64,000 bases of DNA from Saccharopolyspora indica (GTDB lineage: Bacteria; Actinomycetota; Actinomycetes; Mycobacteriales; Pseudonocardiaceae), in contig NZ_JAQGLB010000002.1 in NCBI RefSeq assembly GCF_027853965.1, positions 496,001 to 560,000 on the forward strand, written 5' to 3'. This document shows, one piece after another, positions 15,988-23,894 of this stretch. Below the pieces are notes generated by a model. The model did no database searches. It saw only the letters and a list, made by a program, of their open reading frames with translations, and had not been told where the DNA came from. The position numbers and the translations under genes are program-made. Positions within the stretch are counted from its first letter, which is position 1; every line of letters begins with the position of its first letter.

Positions 15988-17712
15988 TTGAGCGCAAAGG
16001 CGACAGCCACCGAGTACCACCCGGTGACGCCGATTTCTTCGGCCCCACCATCCCCGTTGGCCGAGGGTGGGCTGCGAGTCGTTGCGCTCGGCGGCATCGG
16101 CGAGGTCGGCCGCAACATGACCGTCTTCGAGTACGGCGGCAAGCTGCTGATCGTCGACTGCGGCGTGCTGTTCCCCGAGGACGACGCGCCCGGCGTCGAC
16201 CTGATCCTGCCGGACTTCGGGGCGATCGAGAACCGGCTCGATGACATCGACGCGCTGGTGCTCACGCACGGCCACGAGGACCACATCGGTGCGGTGCCGT
16301 TCCTGCTGCGGCTGCGCCCGGACCTGCCGGTGGTGGGCTCGAAGTTCACCCTCGCGCTGCTGGCGGCGAAGTGCCGCGAGCACCGGCTGAGCCCGGTGCT
16401 GGTCGAGGTCACCGAGGGCCAGCGCAGCCAGCACGGCGCCTTCGACCTGGAGTTCTTCGCGGTCAACCACTCCATCCCGGACGCGCTGGCGGTGGCCATC
16501 CGCACGCCGGCCGGAGTGGCCCTGCACACCGGTGACATCAAGCTGGACCAGCTGCCGCTGGACGGCAGGCTGACCGACCTGGCCGGGTTCTCCCGGCTCG
16601 GCGACGAGGGCGTGGACCTGTTCCTGGTCGACTCCACGAACGCCGAGGTGCCCGGGTTCGTCACCCCGGAGCGCGAGATCGGGCCGGTGCTGGACCGGGT
16701 GATCGGCAAGGCGACCCAGCGGGTGATCGTGGCCTGCTTCGCCAGCCACGTGCACCGCGTTCAGCAGGTGCTGGACGTCGCCGAGGCGCACGGCCGCAAG
16801 GTCTGCTTCGTCGGGCGCTCGATGGTGCGCAACATGGGCATCGCGGCGGACCTGGGCATGCTGAACGTGCCGGAGGGCCTGCTGGTCGACCTCTCCGATG
16901 CGCTGGAGATGCCCGAGCACGAGGTCGCGTTCGTCTCGACCGGTTCGCAGGGCGAGCCGCTGTCCGCGCTGTCCCGGATGGCGCGCGGCGAGCACAAGCA
17001 GATCAGCATCCGCGCCGGTGACACGGTGGTGCTGGCCAGCTCGCTGATCCCCGGCAACGAGACCGCGGTGTTCGGCGTGGTCAACGGCCTGGTGCGGTTG
17101 GGCGCGCAGGTGGTGCACCAGGGCCACGCGAAGGTGCACGTGTCCGGGCACGCCTCGGCCGGTGAGCTGCTGTACCTCTACAACGCGGTGCGGCCGAGCA
17201 ACGTGATGCCGGTGCACGGCGAGTGGCGCCACCTGCGGGCGAACGCCGAGCTCGCACGGCTGACCGGCGTGCCAGCGGACCGCGTGGTGATCGCCGAGGA
17301 CGGTGTCGTGGTCGACCTGCTCGACGGGATCGCCAGCATCGCCGGGCGGGTGGAGGTCGGGCACGTCTACGTCGACGGGCTGTCCGTCGGCGACGTGGGC
17401 GAGTCGACGCTGTCCGACCGCCTGGTGCTGGGCGAGGGCGGGTTCATCGCGATCACCGTCGCGGTGGAGGCCGCGACGGGCCGCGCCGTGTCGTCGCCGA
17501 CGATCTCCGGCCGCGGCTTCTCCGACGACCCGAAGGCGCTGGACGACGTGGTGCCGCTGGTGGAGATGGAGCTGGCCCGCACCGAGGCGGAGGGCATCAC
17601 CGACACCCACCGGATCGCGCAGGCGGTGCGCCGGGTGGTCGGCCGCTGGGTGGCGGAGAAGTACCGCAGGCGCCCGATGATCGTGCCCAACGTGCTTCCG
17701 GTCGGCCCCTGA
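15988..17712 (+). CDS. rnj: Ribonuclease J
   Basis: 574 residues from a TTG at 15988, chosen because AGAGGTG lies 8 nt upstream and the next in-frame start (GTG, 16021) lacks an SD. RNase J is a metallo-beta-lactamase/beta-CASP enzyme with 5'-3' exo- and endonuclease activity in mRNA decay and rRNA maturation. Zinc ligands sit in LTHGHEDHIGAVPF (about residue 90) and VNHSIPD/HTGDIKLD; the beta-CASP part contains STGSQGEPLSALSRM, and MPVHGEWRHL is the conserved late motif. It is probably cotranscribed with dapA. A degenerate copy of its last codons follows the stop. Confidence 0.93.
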   Translation: MSAKATATEYHPVTPISSAPPSPLAEGGLRVVALGGIGEVGRNMTVFEYGGKLLIVDCGVLFPEDDAPGVDLILPDFGAIENRLDDIDALVLTHGHEDHIGAVPFLLRLRPDLPVVGSKFTLALLAAKCREHRLSPVLVEVTEGQRSQHGAFDLEFFAVNHSIPDALAVAIRTPAGVALHTGDIKLDQLPLDGRLTDLAGFSRLGDEGVDLFLVDSTNAEVPGFVTPEREIGPVLDRVIGKATQRVIVACFASHVHRVQQVLDVAEAHGRKVCFVGRSMVRNMGIAADLGMLNVPEGLLVDLSDALEMPEHEVAFVSTGSQGEPLSALSRMARGEHKQISIRAGDTVVLASSLIPGNETAVFGVVNGLVRLGAQVVHQGHAKVHVSGHASAGELLYLYNAVRPSNVMPVHGEWRHLRANAELARLTGVPADRVVIAEDGVVVDLLDGIASIAGRVEVGHVYVDGLSVGDVGESTLSDRLVLGEGGFIAITVAVEAATGRAVSSPTISGRGFSDDPKALDDVVPLVEMELARTEAEGITDTHRIAQAVRRVVGRWVAEKYRRRPMIVPNVLPVGP

Positions 17713-17972
17713 TCCTGCCGGACGTGCTCCCGATCGGAGTCTGATTCGCTCACTCGTCCGAGGGGTGAATTCGGCTCGTTGATCCGAATTATCCGATTAC
17801 TCCGCGTTGCGCGAATCGCCACCGGGTGGTCTGCGATCCACTTTGGAGGGACACGGCAGGCCCCGGTGGAGATCGGCTGCCAGGGTGGATGACGCCGGTG
17901 CGGGAGGTGCCCACCCCGACGTGGGACCAGCGGACCGGCGGAACCACCAAATCGGAGGATTGGGGTCTTCAG

Positions 17973-18212
17973 GTGCGTACTTCGACTCGGCTTCTCGGTG
18001 CTGCGGCTGCAACTGCTGCCCTGCTGGCGATCGGTTCCCCGGCCTTCGCCGACAGCTACGACAACGACGGGATCAACCTGCTGAACGGCAACAACGTCAG
18101 CCTCCTGCCGATCCAGCTGTGCGGCAACAACGTGGGCGTGCTCGCCCTGGTGGCCCCGATCGGCTCGCCGCAGGTGAACTACTGCGTCAACGCCCCGATC
18201 GTGGAAGGCTGA
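17973..18212 (+). CDS. Small secreted chaplin-like protein
   Basis: 79 residues from a GTG at 17973, with GGAGG 14 nt upstream, rather far. A signal peptide (LLGAAAATAALLAIGSPAFA) precedes a mature part of about 50 residues with two Cys (LLPIQLCGNNVGVLALVA and VNYCVN). The spacing, Asn/Val richness and CGNxV pattern resemble the short chaplin domain of aerial-hypha coat proteins in streptomycetes. It lacks the chaplin VPVHVPVNV run, so it may be only a relative. It is monocistronic, followed by a strong terminator. Confidence 0.65.
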   Translation: MRTSTRLLGAAAATAALLAIGSPAFADSYDNDGINLLNGNNVSLLPIQLCGNNVGVLALVAPIGSPQVNYCVNAPIVEG

Positions 18213-18231
18213 CACCAGCCTCACGCACACC

Positions 18232-18268
18232 AGAAGGGCCGACCTCCAACCGGAGGCCGGCCCTTCTG
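18232..18268 (+). terminator. Strong hairpin after chaplin-like gene
   Basis: AGAAGGGCCG-A-CCTCC with loop AACC pairs with GGAGG-C-CGGCCCTTCT, about 16 paired bases, 20 bp after the stop. It lies between convergent genes and may also stop the minus-strand nuclease-helicase gene. Confidence 0.8.
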
Positions 18269-18288
18269 CTGTGCGGTGCGGAACCCGC

Positions 18289-20181
18289 TCAGCGCGTGAT
18301 CTGCTCGAGGTACTCCTGCGTTTCGGCGTCCGTGGAGTGGACGCAGACTCCGTTCATGCCCCGGGTGAGGAGCACCTTGTAGGTGTTGCGGATGAGCCCG
18401 GCGAAGTGGAGGTCATCGGCCTTCCGGACGGCGGGGTCGCGGGAGTGGTCCCGGCGGGCCACCCATTGCCCGTCGCGGCGGACGAAGTCGGGACCGATGA
18501 TGACTCCGGCCCAGTCGTACTCGAACCCCTGCGCGGTGTAGATGCAGCCGACCTGCCCGAACCCGCGCGGATCCGAAGCCCAGAAGTAGGACTCTGGTGC
18601 GTCGGGGACGCGCTTCTTCGGTTTGGCGTTCCAGGGGCGTTTCCAGTCGTGGATCACGACGTCGTCCACCAGGCGTTTGCCGGTGGACGTCTTGGCGGGG
18701 TCGCTCCAGGGCCAGCAATAGCCTGCAGCGATGCGAGCGGTGCCGCCGTGCGTGGCTTGCTGCGCGTGCAGCCACGCTTCCATCGCCCGAGGGGAAGCGG
18801 CGCTGGTGACGACGAAGTCGTCGTCGGTAGGCGAGGCGAGCTGGGTCCATTCCACCGGGGCGGCCTGTTCCAGTCCGAGGAGCCGGGACACCCACACGTC
18901 GTAGGCCGTGGAGCCGCCGCAGCGGAACTGGCCTTCGAGGCGGACGAGCTCGACTTCGCAGCCCTTCGACTTCGCCGACGCGGTGATCTCCTCCAGCGAT
19001 CCCATTTCTCCGGGCCGCACGTTCTGATGCTCGTCGAGGAGGAACACCGGCACCGATGCGACGTCGATCAGCTCGTCGATCTGGCGGCCGGCCGCTGCAC
19101 GCACGTCCTTCTTGGTGAAGCGGTTGACGCTGGTTTCGCGGATCCGGTGGGCTTCGTCACAGATCAGGACGTCGAGTTCGCGAGGTTCGGAGTCGACGTA
19201 GTTGTTGAAGTACTTGAACAGGCCCTGCACGCGGGTGTTGCGGCTGCCCGCGATCTTCCGGAGCGTTTGGGTGAAAGCGCTGGAGCCGGTGGCGTGGTGA
19301 ACGGTGCGGCCTTGCCGGGCGAGTTCGCCGACGAGGCTGAGCGCGATGACGCTCTTCCCGGAACCGGGGCCGCCGAGGACGATCACAGCGGTGCGGGTGC
19401 TGGCGGCACGAGCGTTCCGCACCGCCCGCATGACCGTCTCGAAAGCGATCTTCTGCTCGTCGAGCAGGACGAACTGCTCTCGTTCCTGAATCTCCTTGGC
19501 CGCGACGTTGAGCAGCGGTTTGGACGGGGCGTGGTGGAAGTTCAAGAACTCGTCGGCGGCACCGCGAGCGGCTTCGCGATCGCCTGACCGGTCGAGGACG
19601 GTCCGCAGGTGATCGACCAGCTCGCCGCGGTCGTCGAGCGTGAACAGGCGGCCGTATCCGTTCGAGGTGTGGTCGCGCAGTGCGGCGACCCCCGAGCTGC
19701 GCGCGTTGTGCAGGTAGGCGATGCCGTGGACGGCGTGGGGCCTCGCCGCGAGGGCTGGTGTCGAGTCGACGAGGTAGTCGCAGTAGCGGCGAACCTGTTC
19801 GACGGGGTGCAGGACCGGATCTGGCCCGTAGGCGGCGATGCGAACGAGGTCGCCGAGCGCTTCTTCGACGCGGGACCACTGCTTCAGCTCGACCAGCACG
19901 TAGCTGGGATCACCGGTCTTCGGGTGCGTTCCGCAGAGCACGACGTCGACCCGCCGAGGGCTGTGCGGAAGTTTTTGCTCCAGCAGCACTTCCACGTGGC
20001 TGAGCCCGGCATCGGCCAGATCGGCGAGCAGCACGGGGAGGCTGCGCTGCCAGGACCGCACTTCCGAAACCGCCACCCGGGATTCGAGCTGGAACTTGGC
20101 CTGCTCGTTGAGGAGCAGGTGCAACCGGTCGGCTTTCGCCTCGTCGAGCAACTCCGCCGCACTCCGGCGAACGAGCGCCAC
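18289..20181 (-). CDS. DUF2075 nuclease-helicase-like ATPase
   Basis: 630 residues. I chose the GTG at 20181 (GGGGG 6 nt upstream) over the TTG at 20187. The N-terminal 200 residues contain a PD-(D/E)XK-like core: RVDVVLCGTH, then YVLVELKQWSRVE with the E-x-K pair. The C-terminal part is a DUF2075 helicase/ATPase: Walker A GGPGSGKSVIAL (about residue 270), Walker B DVLICDEAHRI, FLLDEHQNV, RLEGQFRC, and a late YTAQGFEYDWAGVIIG with LLTRGMNG (superfamily 1 motifs V/VI). Fusions of this kind occur in phage-defence loci; a defence role is inferred from architecture only. It is flanked by terminators and stands alone. Confidence 0.8.
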   Translation of the reverse strand: MALVRRSAAELLDEAKADRLHLLLNEQAKFQLESRVAVSEVRSWQRSLPVLLADLADAGLSHVEVLLEQKLPHSPRRVDVVLCGTHPKTGDPSYVLVELKQWSRVEEALGDLVRIAAYGPDPVLHPVEQVRRYCDYLVDSTPALAARPHAVHGIAYLHNARSSGVAALRDHTSNGYGRLFTLDDRGELVDHLRTVLDRSGDREAARGAADEFLNFHHAPSKPLLNVAAKEIQEREQFVLLDEQKIAFETVMRAVRNARAASTRTAVIVLGGPGSGKSVIALSLVGELARQGRTVHHATGSSAFTQTLRKIAGSRNTRVQGLFKYFNNYVDSEPRELDVLICDEAHRIRETSVNRFTKKDVRAAAGRQIDELIDVASVPVFLLDEHQNVRPGEMGSLEEITASAKSKGCEVELVRLEGQFRCGGSTAYDVWVSRLLGLEQAAPVEWTQLASPTDDDFVVTSAASPRAMEAWLHAQQATHGGTARIAAGYCWPWSDPAKTSTGKRLVDDVVIHDWKRPWNAKPKKRVPDAPESYFWASDPRGFGQVGCIYTAQGFEYDWAGVIIGPDFVRRDGQWVARRDHSRDPAVRKADDLHFAGLIRNTYKVLLTRGMNGVCVHSTDAETQEYLEQITR

Positions 20182-20322
20182 TTCCAACCCCCACTGGGCA
20201 CGCGTGATCCACGCGCGGGTGGGGGCAGCGACGGAGTGATTGCTCCGGTGCCCGTCGGGCCGCGATCTTTCCGGACAAGGCTAGTCGGTCGGTCGTGGCC
20301 GAGGTGGCCAGGGTTGGAGGAT

Positions 20323-20364
20323 CGTGAGTGCTTCGGGTTGCTAGGGCGTCCCGAAGCACTCACG
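20323..20364. terminator. CGTGAGTG-type hairpin after the ESX cassette
   Basis: CGTGAGTGCTTCGGG and CCCGAAGCACTCACG, perfect 15-bp arms, 12-nt loop. It lies 17 bp beyond the EspG stop (minus strand) and upstream of the nuclease-helicase gene. No T-run. Same stem family as 1339, 33946, 45198 and the palindromic elements. Confidence 0.7.
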
Positions 20365-20380
20365 ACCCTGGAGCTGGAGC

Positions 20381-21205
20381 TCAGATCCGCGCTGCGGGCC
20401 TGGTCAGCACCTTGATCATCTCGTCGATGGCGGAGCTGAGCTTGCGGCTGTCGGCGGGGGCGAGCGTGTACCACTCGCGGCCGTCGCGGCCGGGTTTGCG
20501 CTGGGCCAGGAAGCAGCCCGCTTCGGTGGCGAAGAACTGGACGTTGAACGGCAGCGTGTGCATCCGGCGCACCTTCTGGTCGTACGCGCGGACGGTGAAC
20601 AGCCCTTCCAGGGTTCGCTTCGCGGAGAAGGCCTGCGCCAGGGTCTTCGCGTCGTTGCCGCGAATCCCGTTGGCGGACAACGCGGAACCGAAGGTCCCCT
20701 CGCCGCTGCTCATGCGCTTGCCCGCCCGGTCCAGCTGCTCGTAGGGCACCGAAACCGAGACGCCCTCGCCCGCGGTGATCGGGCCGAGCAGGTTCACCGC
20801 GTTGCCGGCCGGGCCCCCGTGCTCGTGGCGCTTGATCCGGATGTCCCGCAAGGCGTTCTGCGCGTCGCCATCGGCCTGGTAGGCCTGGATCGTGCTGCGA
20901 CCGTGCTCCACCAGCACGGCGTTGAAGCTCTCACCCTCCCGGGAGTTGACCGCGACCCCGACCGCCAGCGGCGGCCGGGCCAGCAGCTGGATGGCGTCCT
21001 CCAGGAACGGGTGGAGTTCACCGCCGTCGAGCAGGCCCTGCTGAGCCAGCTGGTGCCGCCCGCGTTCGGCCGCCGCGCGACGATCGTCGTCGGTGGCCTC
21101 GACGGGCAACCAGCCGACCCGCAGCAGCGGGTGCAGCTGCAGGTCGAACTCGGTGCAGAGGTAGCTCGCGGCGGTGGGGGAAAGGCTGAGTTCGCGTCCT
21201 GCCAC
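20381..21205 (-). CDS. EspG-family ESX secretion-associated protein
   Basis: 274 residues from a GTG at 21205, 2 bp after the upstream PPE-like gene. EspG proteins are cytosolic chaperones that bind PE-PPE substrates of type VII secretion. Family features are the start LSLSPTAASYLCTEFDLQLH, the central LARPPLAVGVAVNSREG, and the C-terminal RMHTLPFNVQFFATEAGCFL with REWYTLAPADSRKLSSAIDE. Adjacency to a PPE-like gene supports the call. It is last in the four-gene cassette. Confidence 0.85.
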   Translation of the reverse strand: MAGRELSLSPTAASYLCTEFDLQLHPLLRVGWLPVEATDDDRRAAAERGRHQLAQQGLLDGGELHPFLEDAIQLLARPPLAVGVAVNSREGESFNAVLVEHGRSTIQAYQADGDAQNALRDIRIKRHEHGGPAGNAVNLLGPITAGEGVSVSVPYEQLDRAGKRMSSGEGTFGSALSANGIRGNDAKTLAQAFSAKRTLEGLFTVRAYDQKVRRMHTLPFNVQFFATEAGCFLAQRKPGRDGREWYTLAPADSRKLSSAIDEMIKVLTRPAARI

Positions 21206-21207
21206 GT

Positions 21208-22494
21208 TCAGCGTCCCCCGTTGGACTGGTCGCCGAAGACTGGGGGCGCGACCTTGTCCATGTCATTGGTGAAGACGTCGTCCTGCTCCTGCAGCCAGCC
21301 GGGACGCTCGTGCTCCTGGTCCTCCTCGCCCTGCTTGCCGCGTGCGGCGCCACCAGCGCCGCCCATGCCACCGGCAGCACCGCGCCCACCGGCGCCCGCT
21401 GCGCCGGGACCACTGGCGCCCGAGCCGGAGCCCATGCCGCCACCGAGGCTGCCCGCGCCCGCGCGCCCACCGGCGCCGAGCTGGTTGCCGCCACCGGCGC
21501 CGCCACCGCGGCCCATGCCGCCGCCGGGACCACCGCCAGGACCGCGGCCCCCACCGGGACCGCCGTTCGGCGACGGAGCCCAGCGACCGTTGTAGGGGTT
21601 CTGCCGTTCCCACGCGCCGGTCTGCGGGTTCTGCCGGTAGAGCGTCCCGTCCGGCCCGCGGACGACCCCGGGCGGAAGACCCTGCCCCTGCCCCGGAGTC
21701 GGCGTCGCCCACACCGGCGAGGTGCCAGCCGGAGGAGCGGAAGGAGTGGGGGAGTAGGACGGCGTCGGAGTCGGTGCCGAAGCCCACGAAGAGGAAGTGC
21801 CCGCCGGGGCGGAGGTGACCCCGCTGCCGCTGGTGTAACCGGACGGGGTGTTCGAGTAACCGCTGGGGGTGCTCGGGTACGGAGTCGAGTTCTGCGGCGG
21901 CGGAGGCGGCGGCTGGTCTTCCGGCTTGAACTCCGGCATCCGCGCGATCGCACCCTCGGTCTGCGACTTGTAACGAGTCATGGCGTCGGTGGCCTGCTGA
22001 TTGGTCTCAGCGAAGGCCTGCTGCCGGTCTTCGTAGTCGCTCATCCACCCCGTGATCGGGTTGGAGTCGAGGCCCCAGTCCTCGACCCATCCCTTCTCCG
22101 GCGGATCGAGAATGGCTTCCTTGCCGCTGGGCAGCGTCTCGCCCTGGGCGGGCAACGCGGTGAAGGTCTCCCGCTGGTAGCTGTTCTGTTCCTCGAGCGC
22201 GGAGCGGATGACCTGTGAGGTGTTGGCTGCCGCATCGGCCATCGGCATGACTTCGGCAATTGAAGCGTTAGCGGCGTCAGCAGCCTTGCCTTCATGCGCG
22301 GCCTCAGCCTTGCGCAGCGCGCCTTCGATGTCGCCGACCAGTTCCTTGAAGTCGTCGGCGACTTCACCCCACTGCGCTGCGCCGTTACCCGTCGGCGAGG
22401 GAAGTGCGGCAGCGTCAGGGGCGCCGCCCATCTGGGTGCGATATTCCTTAGCCGCGCTGAGGTAGCACGGTTCCATCTGCAGTGAATTGGTCAA
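21208..22494 (-). CDS. PPE-like ESX substrate with Pro/Gly-rich tail
   Basis: 428 residues. The N-terminal 170 residues are helical with QWGEVADDFKELVGDIEGAL, a WxxxAxxF-type helix as in PPE/WXG proteins. From about residue 190 it becomes low-complexity: Pro, Ser/Thr/Tyr-Pro repeats (YSNTPSGYTSGSG), then Gly/Ala-rich. It ends with a conserved-looking PGWLQEQDDVFTNDMDKVAP motif seen in related actinobacterial proteins. The downstream EspG probably chaperones it. No signal peptide, as expected for type VII export. Confidence 0.8.
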   Translation of the reverse strand: MTNSLQMEPCYLSAAKEYRTQMGGAPDAAALPSPTGNGAAQWGEVADDFKELVGDIEGALRKAEAAHEGKAADAANASIAEVMPMADAAANTSQVIRSALEEQNSYQRETFTALPAQGETLPSGKEAILDPPEKGWVEDWGLDSNPITGWMSDYEDRQQAFAETNQQATDAMTRYKSQTEGAIARMPEFKPEDQPPPPPPQNSTPYPSTPSGYSNTPSGYTSGSGVTSAPAGTSSSWASAPTPTPSYSPTPSAPPAGTSPVWATPTPGQGQGLPPGVVRGPDGTLYRQNPQTGAWERQNPYNGRWAPSPNGGPGGGRGPGGGPGGGMGRGGGAGGGNQLGAGGRAGAGSLGGGMGSGSGASGPGAAGAGGRGAAGGMGGAGGAARGKQGEEDQEHERPGWLQEQDDVFTNDMDKVAPPVFGDQSNGGR

Positions 22495-22512
22495 TTTATC
22501 CCCCTGGGCAAG

Positions 22513-23076
22513 CTATTTCGCTGCTGGTAGTTCCGGGACGGTGGCCTCAAGCGCCTGCTGGGCAAGGCTGCACGGATCCTCGGACTTGTCGAAGAAGTCG
22601 ACCTGCGAGCTCAGGATCTGGCTGTCCTTCGTTGCAAGGAAGATGGCGCAGCTGCCAGCTTCCTTGGGGTCGTTCTGGTTAGCGCGAACGGCTGGGTGGC
22701 CGGCGATGGTCAGCTCTTCGAAGTCTGCGTACTGCGATCGGTTATCCAGATATTCCGAAAGAGTGCGGTTGGGGAGGGCTGACAAGCCCACGCTGCGGCT
22801 TTGATCAGAGGAAAACCACGCGCAGGACTTGCGCCACTCTTCGGACTCTTCTGCTCCCTGCGGGTCGACCCCGAGGCGCGTAGCGGCGTCGCGGGGGAGC
22901 AGGTCGCAAGGTGGAACCGCCGCAGCGTCTTTCGGGTCACTGATCTGCGAACCGGATGGTGCCTGGCTGGTCTGCGGCTGTTCCTCGCCGGTGCCCGGTC
23001 CGCCTTGGCTTCCGCATGCTGCCAGGAGAGCGGTCATGGCCAGGCTTGCGCCGAGAATGGCACCACGTTTCAACAC
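22513..23076 (-). CDS. DUF3558-type lipoprotein
   Basis: 187 residues from a GTG at 23076, chosen for the GAGGAG just upstream; a TTG at 23094 would extend it. The signal peptide ends in the lipobox LLAACGSQ. The mature part has CDLLPRDAATRLGVDP, KSCAWFSSD and SCAIFLATKD, the Cys pattern of DUF3558 lipoproteins common in Pseudonocardiaceae ESX cassettes. It is membrane-anchored outside the cell. Its role is unknown, presumably at the secretion site. It lies between the PPE-like and WXG-like genes. Confidence 0.8.
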   Translation of the reverse strand: MLKRGAILGASLAMTALLAACGSQGGPGTGEEQPQTSQAPSGSQISDPKDAAAVPPCDLLPRDAATRLGVDPQGAEESEEWRKSCAWFSSDQSRSVGLSALPNRTLSEYLDNRSQYADFEELTIAGHPAVRANQNDPKEAGSCAIFLATKDSQILSSQVDFFDKSEDPCSLAQQALEATVPELPAAK

Positions 23077-23103
23077 GTCACTCCTCGTGATCAACTTTGG
23101 CTC

Positions 23104-23430
23104 TCAAGCCTGCTGGTTGGCCCGAGTCTGGTCGACGCTTGCGGCTTCGTCCAGCGCGCCGTATTCCCTGAGCGTTTCTTCGTAGCTCTCGATCTTCGCA
23201 TCAAGCTTCTTGACGAGCTCCTTGGTGAAGACCTCCAGCGACCCGACATCGCCAGTAGCCCGCTTCTGAATCTCATCCTTGAACGCCTGCGTCGCCTGGT
23301 CGCCAGCCGTGAGCTCGGCTGGCTTGATGTCGCGGGCCTTCCTGAGCACGCCCGTGATGCGCATGCGGGCCTTCTTCAGATCCGCGACTGCTTCCCGCAG
23401 CGCGTCCGGATCTACCCGGAACCCGGTCAT
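23104..23430 (-). CDS. WXG100/PE-like small ESX-associated protein
   Basis: 108 residues from the ATG at 23430 (AAGGGGG 8 nt upstream), starting MTGFRVDPDALREAVADLKK. It is all-helical with two long helices and a break near KPAELTAGDQATQAF, then ELVKKLDAKIESYEETLREY with a C-terminal YxxxE-like pattern (YGALDE). Size and layout match ESX small partners (PE/WXG role) for the PPE-like protein downstream. First gene of the cassette. Confidence 0.7.
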   Translation of the reverse strand: MTGFRVDPDALREAVADLKKARMRITGVLRKARDIKPAELTAGDQATQAFKDEIQKRATGDVGSLEVFTKELVKKLDAKIESYEETLREYGALDEAASVDQTRANQQA

Positions 23431-23894
23431 GTCAATGTCCCCCTTCGCATGACAGTCTCTGGTTGCTGATCCATTCTCAGTGATCACCGCGCGTGACTAC
23501 AGCAGCTTGGTGCGGTCAACACTATGGCGCTGATCACCATATCGAGGGTGCGGAGTCGGCTCGCCGTTCACCTGAACGTCGCAGCGCACGGCCACGGCTG
23601 CGCTGAGTGGTGGTGGTTCCAGCGCGCGTGGGACTGTGCTGGCTGTCTCGGCGAGCAGCTCGATCCCGCTGGTGACCCGGCGCTCGACGAGCGGCGCCAG
23701 TGCTTCGGTATCGTCGAATGTTTCTCGCGAATTCGGGACCGATGTGGGGCGTTGGTCTTCTCGTGTGAATGGTCATCACGGGGTGATCACGTTCTTCCGC
23801 CCTGGTTTTCGGTTCTGCTGGGATGCCTGGACCTCCCCTGGCTGATCGGGGTTCTGGTATATCCCACCGGTGATCGAGAGCGACGGGAAACTGC
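23431..23894. other. Gene-free divergent promoter region
   Basis: About 460 bp between the ESX cassette (minus) and the coiled-coil protein gene (plus). Frames on both strands have unusual composition and no RBS, so I call no gene. GC is visibly lower than in the flanks. Promoters for both directions should lie here, but I see no clear -35/-10 pair. Confidence 0.4.

Noticed and set aside
21400..21700. Repeat-like Gly-rich DNA considered as a repeat array
   Set aside because: It is the Gly/Ala-rich coding tail of the PPE-like protein; periodicity is codon-level only.
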